Shown here piece after piece: positions 22,403-30,666 of a stretch of DNA of 64,000 nucleotides (positions within the stretch are counted from its first letter, which is position 1; the number at the start of each line of letters is the position of its first letter). The DNA is from Pseudomonas sp. KU26590. Lineage in GTDB: Bacteria > Pseudomonadota > Gammaproteobacteria > Pseudomonadales > Pseudomonadaceae. A model generated the notes under the pieces. That model saw only the letters and a list, made by a program, of their open reading frames with translations. It was not told the DNA's origin and made no database searches. The stretch covers positions 4,431,501 through 4,495,500 of the forward strand of contig NZ_CP110644.1 of assembly GCF_026153515.1 (NCBI RefSeq). Direction: 5' to 3'. The translations under genes were made by a program, and so were the position numbers.

Positions 22403-24331
22403 ATGCGCAGTCGTTTCTTCAGCCTTTTGTCCTGCCTGCTTCTGTCGGCCACCGCTGCCCAGTCCGTCCAAGCGGTCGATCTCACCACCCAGCGTCAGTA
22501 TTACGATGAAGCCAAACGGGCTTTGGCCAAGGGCGACGGCGGCCCTTATCGCACCTATGCCGCGGCGCTGGCGGATTATCCCCTTGAGCCGTATCTGGCC
22601 TACGACGAACTCACCGCACGCCTGAACAGCGCGAGTGACGAGGAAGTCGAGAAATTCTTCGCCGAGCATGGCGACCTGCCGCAAGCCAACTATATGAAGT
22701 TGCGCTGGCTGCGACTGCTGGCGTCACGCGGTGACTGGCAGCCCTTCGTCAAGTATTACGACCCCAAGCTGAATTTCGTCGAACTCGACTGCCTGTACGG
22801 CTCGTATCAGCTCAGCCACAATCAGCGCGCTGAAGGCTATGCCAACGCCGAGAAAACCTGGATGACCGGCAAGACGCTGCCGGCGACCTGCGATACGTTC
22901 TTCACCCAGTGGGCGGTCGAAGGTCAGTTGACCGAGCAGAAACGCTGGCAGCGCGCCAAGCTCGCCGCGCAAGGGCGCAACTACGCGCTGGCCACTCAAC
23001 TGGTCAACAGCATGACCACCCTGGCGCCCCAGGGCCGTTTGCTGATTGCGGTGGCGCAGAAGCCGGAGATGGTCAATAACCAGGGCCAGTTCATGCCCGC
23101 CGACGAGGCCATGTCCGATGTGGTCGGGCTGGGCCTGCGTCGCCTCGCCAAGCAGGACCCGCAGCGGGCGATGGAACTGCTCGACAGTTACGCGCCGGTG
23201 CTGCATTTCTCCCACGAAGAACAGGTTCAGATCGCCAAGGAAATCGGCCTGACCCTCGCCCGCAGTTATGACGGCCGCGCCCTTGAGGTCATGACCAAGT
23301 ACGACCCGGACCTGCGCGACAACACCGTCACCGAATGGCGCCTGCGCCTGTTGCTGCGACTGGGTCGCTGGAGTGACGCCTATGAGCTGACCCGTCGTCT
23401 GCCCCAGGACCTCGCCACCACGAATCGCTGGCGTTATTGGCAGGCCCGCTCCCTGGAACTGGCCCAGCCCAATAGCCCGCTGCTGCCGGGGTTGTACAAG
23501 GCGGTGGCGAAGGAGCGCGATTTCTACGGTTTCCTCGCCGCTGACCGCATTCAGACGCCGTACATGCTCAACAATAAGCCGCTGGTGATGAGTCAGGCGC
23601 TCATGACCAAGGTGCGCAACACCCCGGGCGTGCGCCGCGCGCTGGAGTTTTATGACCGCGGGCAGATCGTCGACGGCCGTCGCGAGTGGTACCACGTCAC
23701 CCGTCGTTTCAGCCGGGACGAAATGGTTGCCCAGGCCAAGCTGGCCTACGACATGCACTGGTACTTCCCGGCCATTCGCACCATCAGCCAGGCACAGTAC
23801 TGGGACGACCTCGACATCCGTTTCCCGATGGCCCACCGCGACACCCTGGTGCGTGAAGCACAGATTCGCGGACTGCATTCAAGCTGGGTGTTTGCGATCA
23901 CGCGACAGGAAAGCGCCTTCATGGACGACGCCCGCTCCGGCGTCGGTGCCGCAGGCTTGATGCAACTGATGCCTGCGACCGCCAAAGAGACCGCGCGCAA
24001 ATTCAGCATTCCGCTCGCCTCGCCGGCGCAAGTGCTCGATCCAGACAAGAACATCCAGCTCGGCGCCGCGTACCTGAGCCAGGTCCATGCGCAGTTCAAC
24101 GGCAACCGGGTACTGGCTTCGGCGGCGTATAACGCAGGCCCGGGACGTGTACGGCAGTGGTTGCGAGGCGCCAATCACCTGGCCTTCGACGTCTGGGTCG
24201 AGAGCATTCCGTTCGACGAGACCCGCCAGTACGTGCAGAACGTGCTGTCGTATGCGGTGATCTACGGCCAGAAGCTCAATTCACCGCAGCCGCTGGTGGA
24301 CTGGCATGAACGGTTCTTTGATGATTTGTAA
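22403..24331 (+). CDS. slt: Soluble lytic murein transglycosylase
   Basis: 642-residue periplasmic enzyme that cleaves peptidoglycan to 1,6-anhydro-muropeptides. A signal peptide (MRSRFFSLLSCLLLSATAAQ) precedes a long alpha-helical U-shaped domain and the C-terminal lysozyme-like domain. The catalytic Glu503 lies in ITRQESAFMDDARSG, followed by GAAGLMQLMPATAKE and LASAAYNAGPGRVRQWL, hallmark Slt70 motifs. The ATG at 22403 has GGAAG upstream; the frame opens 21 bp earlier. Products feed the recycling route that includes NagZ in this window. Confidence 0.96.
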   Translation: MRSRFFSLLSCLLLSATAAQSVQAVDLTTQRQYYDEAKRALAKGDGGPYRTYAAALADYPLEPYLAYDELTARLNSASDEEVEKFFAEHGDLPQANYMKLRWLRLLASRGDWQPFVKYYDPKLNFVELDCLYGSYQLSHNQRAEGYANAEKTWMTGKTLPATCDTFFTQWAVEGQLTEQKRWQRAKLAAQGRNYALATQLVNSMTTLAPQGRLLIAVAQKPEMVNNQGQFMPADEAMSDVVGLGLRRLAKQDPQRAMELLDSYAPVLHFSHEEQVQIAKEIGLTLARSYDGRALEVMTKYDPDLRDNTVTEWRLRLLLRLGRWSDAYELTRRLPQDLATTNRWRYWQARSLELAQPNSPLLPGLYKAVAKERDFYGFLAADRIQTPYMLNNKPLVMSQALMTKVRNTPGVRRALEFYDRGQIVDGRREWYHVTRRFSRDEMVAQAKLAYDMHWYFPAIRTISQAQYWDDLDIRFPMAHRDTLVREAQIRGLHSSWVFAITRQESAFMDDARSGVGAAGLMQLMPATAKETARKFSIPLASPAQVLDPDKNIQLGAAYLSQVHAQFNGNRVLASAAYNAGPGRVRQWLRGANHLAFDVWVESIPFDETRQYVQNVLSYAVIYGQKLNSPQPLVDWHERFFDDL

Positions 24332-24344
24332 GGTCGCGCAGTTT

Positions 24345-24486
24345 TAGTGGGACTGGCTTTAGCCGGGAAGGGGCAGCAGTGGACAGCGTAGATTTTGCGG
24401 TGTGACGGGTGGCCTCTTCCCGGCTAAAGCCGGTCCTACTATGCGAATCGCGTGCATCCAGTAGGACCGGCTTTAGCCGGGAAGGC
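24345..24486. repeat. REP cluster, family 1 (three copies)
   Basis: Three copies of the GGACCGGCTTTAGCCGGGAAG-type REP, alternating in orientation (near 24347, 24418 and 24461). They sit between slt and the convergent MOSC gene and probably mark transcript ends. Confidence 0.85.
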
Positions 24487-24504
24487 GTAGTGGCAAGCGC
24501 TCAA

Positions 24505-25311
24505 CTATTCCAGCACCTCAACCTCCATTCCCACCTCGACCACTCCTGGCCCGTCGCTGACCAGATTCTGCCCGAACCAGATCTCCCCTTCCCGCTCCCG
24601 ATACGTCTTCAGCGTGGTCATCGGTTCACGATCCGCGCTGCGTTCACCCGTTGCCGGATCCAGCGTCGTCAGGATGCACCGCGAGCAGGGCTTCAACACG
24701 CGCAATTCAACGTCGCCGATCCGAATCCGCTTCCAGCCATCCTCCGCGAACGCCTCGGCACCGGAGACCACCAGATTGGGGCGAAACCGCAGCATCTCCA
24801 GCGGACGCCCCACCTTCTGGGATAAGTCGTCCAGCGACGACTGCCCGATCAACAACAATGGGAAACCGTCAGCAAACCCGACCCTGTCTTCAATCGCCCC
24901 GTAGCCGGAAGGTAACCCGCGGGCGCGCTCTTTCGGCACATGCACCAGCCGCGTCGGCTTGCCCACCAAGGCACTGACCCAACGCGCCGCGTCCTCGCCG
25001 GCGTCCGGCACCCGAAAACTGTCGCGCCAGATCGTGATGCCGCGCAGATTGGCCTCTTCATCGACCGGCACCGGCACATCCAGACTGCCCAGTCCCGGGG
25101 CCGACAGCGTTACGCCGTCACCCTTCCACAGCACCGACAGCTGCGCCATCTGCGGCAGCGCGCGCTGGCTGTAAAAGCGCCCACTGGCTTCATCCACCAG
25201 CATCCAGCGACGATCGCCACTCAGGCCCAATTCATCGAAACGGGCCTGCTGCAGCGACTCGGCCATGCAGGATTTGAGGGGGTACCGATACAGTGCGCTG
25301 AGGTGAAACAT
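24505..25311 (-). CDS. MOSC-domain protein, YcbX-like
   Basis: 268-residue protein with an N-terminal MOSC beta-barrel (LSALYRYPLKSCMAE, GDRRWMLVDEASGRFYSQR) and the C-terminal MOSC core with the conserved Cys in RVLKPCSRCILTTLDPATGE. MOSC proteins bind molybdenum cofactor; E. coli YcbX reduces N-hydroxylated compounds with Moco. This protein lacks the extra ferredoxin domain seen in YcbX. It is the only gene in its transcript, convergent with slt. Confidence 0.88.
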   Translation of the reverse strand: MFHLSALYRYPLKSCMAESLQQARFDELGLSGDRRWMLVDEASGRFYSQRALPQMAQLSVLWKGDGVTLSAPGLGSLDVPVPVDEEANLRGITIWRDSFRVPDAGEDAARWVSALVGKPTRLVHVPKERARGLPSGYGAIEDRVGFADGFPLLLIGQSSLDDLSQKVGRPLEMLRFRPNLVVSGAEAFAEDGWKRIRIGDVELRVLKPCSRCILTTLDPATGERSADREPMTTLKTYREREGEIWFGQNLVSDGPGVVEVGMEVEVLE

Positions 25312-25384
25312 GTACGCGTCCTTATGCCAGAGCGGAAAGCCACCACTCTATACGAGACGCCGGGAAACCAAGCGGTACAGATGC

Positions 25385-25414
25385 AAAAAAGCCCCTCCAT
25401 ACAGCAAGGGGCTT
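25385..25414 (-). terminator. Intrinsic terminator after cheV
   Basis: On the - strand AAGCCCCT and AGGGGCTT form an 8-bp stem followed by T6. It lies 15 bp past the cheV stop. Confidence 0.9.
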
Positions 25415-25428
25415 GAAACAGAACCGGA

Positions 25429-26355
25429 TCAGTTGTCGAGCATGAGCCGCTCGCGGACCACGTCGACCAGCTTGTCCGGCTGGAATTTGGAGAGGAAGTT
25501 GTCGCAGCCGACCTTCTTGACCATGGACTCGTTGAAGCTCCCGGACAGCGAGGTATGCAGCACCACATAGAGGCCGCGCAGACGTGGGTCGTTGCGGATT
25601 TCCGTGGTCAGGCGGTAGCCGTCCATTTCCGGCATCTCGGCGTCGGTGAAGACCATCAACAGCTTTTCGGTCATGACCTCGCCGGCGTCCGCCCAGCTCT
25701 TGAGCAGGTTCAGGGCTTTCAGCCCGTCACGGGCGATGTGCATCTTCACGCCGAGCTGACCCAGCGTGTCGCGCAACTGCGAAAGCGCCACGTTGGAGTC
25801 GTCCACCAGCAGCACTTCGCGGCCAATGGCCTGGGCGAGGACTGGGTCGTCCAGCTTGTCGCGGGAGACCTTGGCGCTGTACGGCACGATTTCGGCGAGG
25901 ACTTTCTCCACGTCGATGATTTCCACCAACTGGTCGTCGACCTTGCTGATGGCGGTCAGGTAGTGCTGACGCCCGGCGCTGGTCGGTGGCGGCAGGATCG
26001 CCTCCCAGTTCATGTTGACGATGCGGTCGACGCCGCCTACCAGAAACGCCTGAACCGAGCGGTTGTATTCGGTGACGATGATCGTGCTCGAAGGGCCCGG
26101 CACCAGCGGACGCATGCCGATGGCCTGGGACAGGTCGATGACCGGCAGGGTCTGGCCGCGCAGGTTGACCACGCCGCACACGAACGGATGACGCTGGGGC
26201 ATGAGCGTCAGCTTGGGCAGTTGCAGGACTTCCTGAACCTTGAATACGTTGATCGCGAACAACTGTCGGCCGGCCAGGCGGAACATGAGGATTTCCAGGC
26301 GGTTCTCACCTACCAGCTGTGTACGTTGGTCTACTGTGTCGAGAATGCCAGCCAT
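25429..26355 (-). CDS. cheV: Chemotaxis coupling protein CheV
   Basis: 308 residues: an N-terminal CheW-like domain (residues ~20-165; VCGVVNLRGQTLPVIDLSQA is diagnostic) that docks to receptors and CheA, and a C-terminal receiver domain starting at EVLLVDDSNVALSQLRDTL with the phosphoryl-accepting Asp in MVFTDAEMPEMDGY and the Lys in FLSKFQPDKL. Note that the usual LSKP is SKFQP here. CheV couples and tunes chemotaxis signalling; pseudomonads have several copies. It is not near other chemotaxis genes and has its own terminator. Confidence 0.94.
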   Translation of the reverse strand: MAGILDTVDQRTQLVGENRLEILMFRLAGRQLFAINVFKVQEVLQLPKLTLMPQRHPFVCGVVNLRGQTLPVIDLSQAIGMRPLVPGPSSTIIVTEYNRSVQAFLVGGVDRIVNMNWEAILPPPTSAGRQHYLTAISKVDDQLVEIIDVEKVLAEIVPYSAKVSRDKLDDPVLAQAIGREVLLVDDSNVALSQLRDTLGQLGVKMHIARDGLKALNLLKSWADAGEVMTEKLLMVFTDAEMPEMDGYRLTTEIRNDPRLRGLYVVLHTSLSGSFNESMVKKVGCDNFLSKFQPDKLVDVVRERLMLDN

Positions 26356-26906
26356 CTGTTGCTCCTGGAGCAGGGTTCAAGTAAGTCCGCCTACCCTGTA
26401 TCGGCAGCCCCATGGCAGACCTTAATCGGGATAGCAACGCGCCGTGTAATTGATGTCACATTAACATCACTATCAGCCGGTCGACAGACCTGAGCGCTGG
26501 CAGACCGGCGAACGGCGCGGCTTTCGGATGCGCGGCCCGATCAACACCTGCTGCAGCTTGCCACCGCGAGTAGGGGGAACCCTTAAGGGCAATCGGGGCG
26601 AACCTGATATTCGGCCGTTCCAATAGCCATTACTGTGATGCCCTTCTCGTAAATGAATGGAGTCAGGCATGCGGTTGAGCTCGCGAAAGTTTCCCCACTG
26701 CTGGCCCGAACCCTTGAAAAGGCCCGTTCTCGCGGAGCCTGTGCGCAGATGATCGTTTCACGCGTTTCGGCCGATCACGCCACCTCCCCCGACCATTCGC
26801 AACAATCAGAAACGCCCTACAGACTTTCCAGTGCCTTCAACATTAACTTTGGGCCACTCGCCCCACGCGACCTGACGTCGCCATTTGAGAAGAGTGGAGA
26901 TTGCAC
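26356..26906. other. 551-bp gap between cheV and the Hpt-like gene
   Basis: No protein that I would call. A dyad at 26451-26469 (TGATGT-N7-ACATCA) lies ~100 bp upstream of cheV and could be an operator. A short frame beginning ATGCGGTTGAGC near 26668, with GGAG upstream, would encode 27 residues (MRLSSRKF start) but has no other support. The rest holds nothing recognisable. Confidence 0.5.
26451..26469. promoter_or_regulatory. Dyad upstream of cheV
   Basis: TGATGT and ACATCA are exact inverted arms separated by CACATTA. It resembles an operator for a dimeric regulator; the factor is unknown. Confidence 0.35.
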
Positions 26907-27410
26907 ATGCTGAACGGCAATGAATGGCAGCAGTTGCATGCCGAGTTTCTCAGCGACACCCAGACACTCATGTGCCGTGCCGATGAATGCCTCAGCCATC
27001 TGGAATTGATCAGCGATGATCATGACGCAATGGAATGTCTGCTCTCCACATTGCAGCAACTTGCCGGCGAGGCAGACGCCCATGGCATTGAAACGGTCTG
27101 TGGTTTCGCCCGGCAGTTGCGTTACCTGCTTTACTTCGCCAACGCTGCCGGGCAGTTGCAGCCCCAGGCATTGCATGCGCTCAAGTGCTGCTTTGAACTG
27201 ATGGCCTGGCAGCTTGAGCTTATTGACCCCCACACCGGATCGCTGGCGCTGGACGACAGCGAGCAGCGCGGTTTGCTGGACGCATTCGCCAGCCAGTGCG
27301 GGGTCGGCATTCAGGAGAGCAACGTCGCCATCAACCCGGGCTGGTCGGTCAACACCGGGCAGTGCACCCTGCTCGCATCCGAGTGCGCCGATCACAGTGA
27401 AGCGCGATGA
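26907..27410 (+). CDS. Hpt-like helical protein lacking the phosphorylatable histidine
   Basis: 167 residues from the ATG at 26907 (GGAGA 7 bp upstream). The order of helices resembles the histidine phosphotransfer / CheA P1 domain: a first helix with FLSDTQTLMCRADECLSHLE, then CLLSTLQQLAGEADAHGIE where an Hpt domain would have the H-x-x-K-G motif, then LLYFANAAGQLQPQALHALK. The motif His is replaced and only the Gly remains, so it may bind partners without phosphotransfer. It stands between cheV and a two-component pair, fitting a signalling role. Hpt assignment is by pattern only. Confidence 0.6.
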   Translation: MLNGNEWQQLHAEFLSDTQTLMCRADECLSHLELISDDHDAMECLLSTLQQLAGEADAHGIETVCGFARQLRYLLYFANAAGQLQPQALHALKCCFELMAWQLELIDPHTGSLALDDSEQRGLLDAFASQCGVGIQESNVAINPGWSVNTGQCTLLASECADHSEAR

Positions 27411-27753
27411 ATGCCTGCTGATGCCGCAAACCGCACCTTCGTCCCCGACGTAAACAGCTGACCGAACAAACAATCGGCTGCGTGACTGATGCCAGTCGGT
27501 GTTCAACCTCAGCCCTTAATATCGCCGACAATTAATGTACTATCGGCGCGTTCGAAGGGACGCTTGAATTAGCATTTTTTCTGCCCATTCGAATAGCCGC
27601 TCGGACACTTTGTACCCATACAAAGGAAGTTCAGCTTTGTGTTTTCCGCAGTGCGCTTTCAAATGGCCTGGCAGATCCGTCAGGTGTAGACATCCATTAT
27701 CGATGGCTTCATTCGCTATGCATGGCAGCAGCAAATTCCTTGGCGTTCAGCGA
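27411..27753. other. Gap upstream of the histidine kinase
   Basis: Contains the inverted repeat CGCCGA-N14-TCGGCG at 27523-27548 around an AT-rich centre (ATTAATGTACTA), probably the kinase promoter or operator. The kinase may start inside this gap (see its entry). Confidence 0.45.
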
Positions 27754-28605
27754 ATGAAGCCCGGCAGCACCGTTCGCTGGGCAGCCTTGCTGTGCCTGGC
27801 GACCACGGGCTGCAATGTGATCGCTTATCTGGCGAGCGGCGCTCTGCCGTTGGGGTTGGCGCTTATCAACGGGCTCGCGTTTGCAGGCCTCTGCTACAGC
27901 ATGGCCCGGCAAAACCGGATTATTGAGTTCCAGCCCAGGGAACTCGCCGATCACATGCTGCAGGTTCAGGAAACCGAGCGTCATCGCCTGAGCCGCGAGC
28001 TGCACGACGACATCGGCCAGATGCTCACGGCAGCAAAAATGCAGAGTGAATGGCTTCAGCGCCGCGCCCCGCAGGAGTTGCACGCGCAGTGCACGATGCT
28101 CATCAACACCCTCGATGAAACCCTGGCGAAGGTTCGCGACGTGTCCGCCATCCTCAACCCCCGCCAACTGACCAGCCTGGGACTGGAAGCCAGCCTGCGC
28201 GCGCATTTGCTGCGCACGCTGTCGGCGACATCCGTGCAGTGGAGCCTGGAATGCCAGCAGCGCCTGGACGGTATTCCCGAAGAAATCGCCGTGGCGGCGT
28301 TTCGGATTACCCAGGAAGCCGTGACCAACATGCTGCGCCATGCCCAGGCGCACAACCTGCGCGTGCAACTGCAGCGCCGCCCGGAAGGGTTGTCGCTGAG
28401 CATTCGCGATGATGGTCAGGGATTCGCTCCTGCCCTGAGCCCCGCCGGTCAAGGGCAACGCGGTATGGCCGGCATGGCGGAGCGTGCCAGCCTGTTGGGC
28501 GGAGAGTTGAGCGTCGCAAGCGAGCCGGGGCAAGGCACCTGCATTCAGGCAGTGTTCCCGTGGGCACCGCGTGTTCGCGGACGCGCCGATGGCAGCAAGC
28601 CGTGA
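27754..28605 (+). CDS. Sensor histidine kinase, NarX/DegS (HisKA_3) type
   Basis: Inner-membrane kinase of at least 283 residues. Two hydrophobic segments (ALLCLATTGCNVIAYLAS and LPLGLALINGLAFAGLCYSM) with almost no periplasmic loop suggest sensing within or near the membrane. The phosphoacceptor His84 lies in ERHRLSRELHDDIGQMLTAA. The ATPase domain has TQEAVTNMLRHAQAHN, IRDDGQGFAP and GQRGMAGMAERA. The start is uncertain: the ATG at 27754 has a poor ribosome site, ATGs at 27703 and 27718 are possible, and a TTG at 27637 has AAGGAA at good spacing. Its stop overlaps the response regulator start by 4 bp. Confidence 0.88.
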   Translation: MKPGSTVRWAALLCLATTGCNVIAYLASGALPLGLALINGLAFAGLCYSMARQNRIIEFQPRELADHMLQVQETERHRLSRELHDDIGQMLTAAKMQSEWLQRRAPQELHAQCTMLINTLDETLAKVRDVSAILNPRQLTSLGLEASLRAHLLRTLSATSVQWSLECQQRLDGIPEEIAVAAFRITQEAVTNMLRHAQAHNLRVQLQRRPEGLSLSIRDDGQGFAPALSPAGQGQRGMAGMAERASLLGGELSVASEPGQGTCIQAVFPWAPRVRGRADGSKP

Positions 28606-29264
28606 GCGTCTGCAATGTGCTGCTGGTCGATGACCACGCGCTGATCCGCGCCGGCGTCCGTGCGCTGGTGTCGGACATTCCGGGTTACGCCGTCATTGGC
28701 GAGGCCAGCAATGGCCATCATTTGCTGGAAATGAGCCTGCAGCTGAAACCCGACATCATTTTGCTCGACATCTCGATGGGCGACAGCGACGGGCTGGACG
28801 CGCTGCAACGCCTGCGTCAGACGCTGCCGCACAGCAAGGTGTTGATTCTGTCGATGCACACCGAACCGCGTCTGATCATGCGCGCCCTGGCGTGCGGCGC
28901 CCACGGTTACCTGCTCAAGGATGCGACCGCCAGTGAGATCGAGCACGCACTGAACGCCCTGCGCGATGGCGAACGCTACCTGAGCCCGGCCATCGCTCAC
29001 ACGGTCATCAGTCAGGCGTTGGTCAGTAGCCAGATGGCGCCTGCCGAACCCGTCGAGGGTCACAACCTCACCGCGCGTCAGCTGGAGATCCTGCGGCTGG
29101 TCGTCAGGGGCACCTCCACGCGTGAGATCGCCGCCGGCCTGGGCCTGAGCGTCAAAACCGTGGAAACCCATCGCGCGCAGATCATGAAACGGCTGCACAT
29201 CTACGACGTGCCCGGGCTTGTGCTGTTCTGTGTGAGAGAGCGAATCATCAGCGTGGATGACTGA
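28602..29264 (+). CDS. LuxR/NarL-family response regulator
   Basis: 220 residues from a GTG at 28602 that overlaps the kinase stop (GTGA), so translation is coupled. The receiver domain begins CNVLLVDDHALIRAGVRALV with the phosphorylation site Asp56 in DIILLDISMGDSDG and the Lys in YLLKDAT. The C-terminal LuxR helix-turn-helix is NLTARQLEILRLVVRG to GLSVKTVETHRAQIMKRL. Cognate partner of the upstream kinase; target genes unknown. Confidence 0.95.
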   Translation: MSVCNVLLVDDHALIRAGVRALVSDIPGYAVIGEASNGHHLLEMSLQLKPDIILLDISMGDSDGLDALQRLRQTLPHSKVLILSMHTEPRLIMRALACGAHGYLLKDATASEIEHALNALRDGERYLSPAIAHTVISQALVSSQMAPAEPVEGHNLTARQLEILRLVVRGTSTREIAAGLGLSVKTVETHRAQIMKRLHIYDVPGLVLFCVRERIISVDD

Positions 29265-29313
29265 CGGCGCCAGATGAGCGCGCGGTCACGGCTCATCTGA
29301 CGGTTGTCAAAGC

Positions 29314-30222
29314 TCAGGCGAGCTGTCGCGTCTGCCCCAGCAACGGCGAATGCGACGGCAGGTGCACGCGCAGTGCACCTGCTCGCGCTTCAAAACGGGT
29401 TGCTTCGCCGCTCAGCGGTTCGCCGTCGAGGTTGATATTCAGGCCTTGCGCTGACTTGAGCTCCACCCAGGGCAGGCGCGCGCGGACGAACATGTTGTCC
29501 AGGCCAAGACCGCCTTCGAGCAGGCTCCTCAGCGTGCTCACCACCTCCTGGGGCGCCGGCAGAATACTGATGTCCAGCAGACCGTCGTCGGCCAGGGCTT
29601 CAGGGCACAACGGATGGCCGCCACCCGCCTGACGACCGTTGCCGATCCCCAACGCCAGCATCTCGCCCTTCCAGTGAAAGTCCGGGCCGGTGAATTCGCC
29701 GTAGGCGGCTTTCAACTCACTAAAGCGTGTGAGGCCGGTGAACAGATAGGCCGCACCGCCGAGGATCTTCTTCAGGTCTTCGGAAGTGTTGGCGGTGACC
29801 TGGCTGCCAAACCCGCCGGTGGCCATGTTGAGGAACATCTGGCCGCCCACTGCACCCATGTCGACGGGGCGCGCCGGTACGTCCAGCAGGTCGAGGGCCT
29901 GGTCGGGTTCCAGGGGCACGCCCGCCGAACGGGCAAAATCGTTGGCGGTGCCCAGCGGCATGATGACGAGGCTGGCGTCGACCTTCGACAGCGCCAGCGC
30001 CTCCGCCACGTCCCGCAACGTGCCATCGCCGCCACCAGCGATGATCTGCCGATGACCGGCGGCAAGCCCTTCACGCACCAGACGCTGGGCATCGCCTGCT
30101 TCCCATGTCACACGCACGTCCAGCTCCCAGCCATGTTTGCGCTTACGCCCCACCGCCTCGCGGACATCCTCATTGAGCGCCTGCTTGCCGTGAAGAATCA
30201 GTAATGCCCTGCGCGCTGTCAT
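29314..30222 (-). CDS. yegS: Lipid kinase YegS-like (diacylglycerol kinase catalytic domain)
   Basis: 302 residues from the ATG at 30222, preceded by GGAAGGG; the frame extends to 30294 without support. The DAGK catalytic motif is visible as QIIAGGGDGTLRDVAEAL, with IMPLGTANDFARSAGVP and the later GGFGSQVTANTSEDLKK and LNINLDGEPL. E. coli YegS phosphorylates phosphatidylglycerol; the physiological role is unclear. Convergent with the NarL-type regulator and divergent from the mannose-phosphate enzyme. Confidence 0.93.
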   Translation of the reverse strand: MTARRALLILHGKQALNEDVREAVGRKRKHGWELDVRVTWEAGDAQRLVREGLAAGHRQIIAGGGDGTLRDVAEALALSKVDASLVIMPLGTANDFARSAGVPLEPDQALDLLDVPARPVDMGAVGGQMFLNMATGGFGSQVTANTSEDLKKILGGAAYLFTGLTRFSELKAAYGEFTGPDFHWKGEMLALGIGNGRQAGGGHPLCPEALADDGLLDISILPAPQEVVSTLRSLLEGGLGLDNMFVRARLPWVELKSAQGLNINLDGEPLSGEATRFEARAGALRVHLPSHSPLLGQTRQLA

Positions 30223-30666
30223 ATCCCTTCCTTCTATCTGCACAATTTGATGCGTGATGTGTTGACCGCGGACGCTGCAAAAAAAGCCCGCCAAGGGGAA
30301 AATCTTTTAAACCGGCGTCCTCGATAAGAGATGCTGTCGAATTCATCCTGGCATGGCCGGAATGGGATGTCAGCGCGCCAAGTGATGGCTAAATGCCTTA
30401 AATGGCAAGGACTTACGCGTGTTGACCTTGCTCGCCGCCTGCGTGCAGCACCAACATGCATAGGGTCGGTGCCCCATAAATAGGGGACGAGAGGCGTTAA
30501 TTCTGCGTTACAGCCCCTTGAAATGCACCGTAGGAAAGCGCCTAATCGACAAATAATTGGCTAATTTGACTGCGCCTCGCTGAAAAGTCATTAAATTGAC
30601 TTTCAACGTGATGACCTGAAATGCAGCCCAGTCATTCATTCACGGATCGAAGAGGCGAGAAACCAC
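30223..30666. promoter_or_regulatory. Divergent region between yegS and the GDP-mannose enzyme
   Basis: 444 bp without a gene. The notable feature is the dyad AAAGTCA-TTAAAT-TGACTTT at 30584-30603, 64 bp before the enzyme start, in an AT-rich stretch. TGACTTT could also serve as a -35 element. CGGTGCCCC/GGGGACG near 30474-30492 may form a weak hairpin. Confidence 0.5.
30584..30603. promoter_or_regulatory. 20-bp dyad upstream of the GDP-mannose enzyme
   Basis: Perfect 7-bp arms AAAGTCA and TGACTTT with a TTAAAT centre, a likely operator for a dimeric regulator. No factor assigned. Confidence 0.45.

Noticed and set aside
26653..26913. 86-codon frame before the Hpt-like gene
   Set aside because: No ribosome site, no recognisable pattern, and it overlaps the start signals of the Hpt-like gene.
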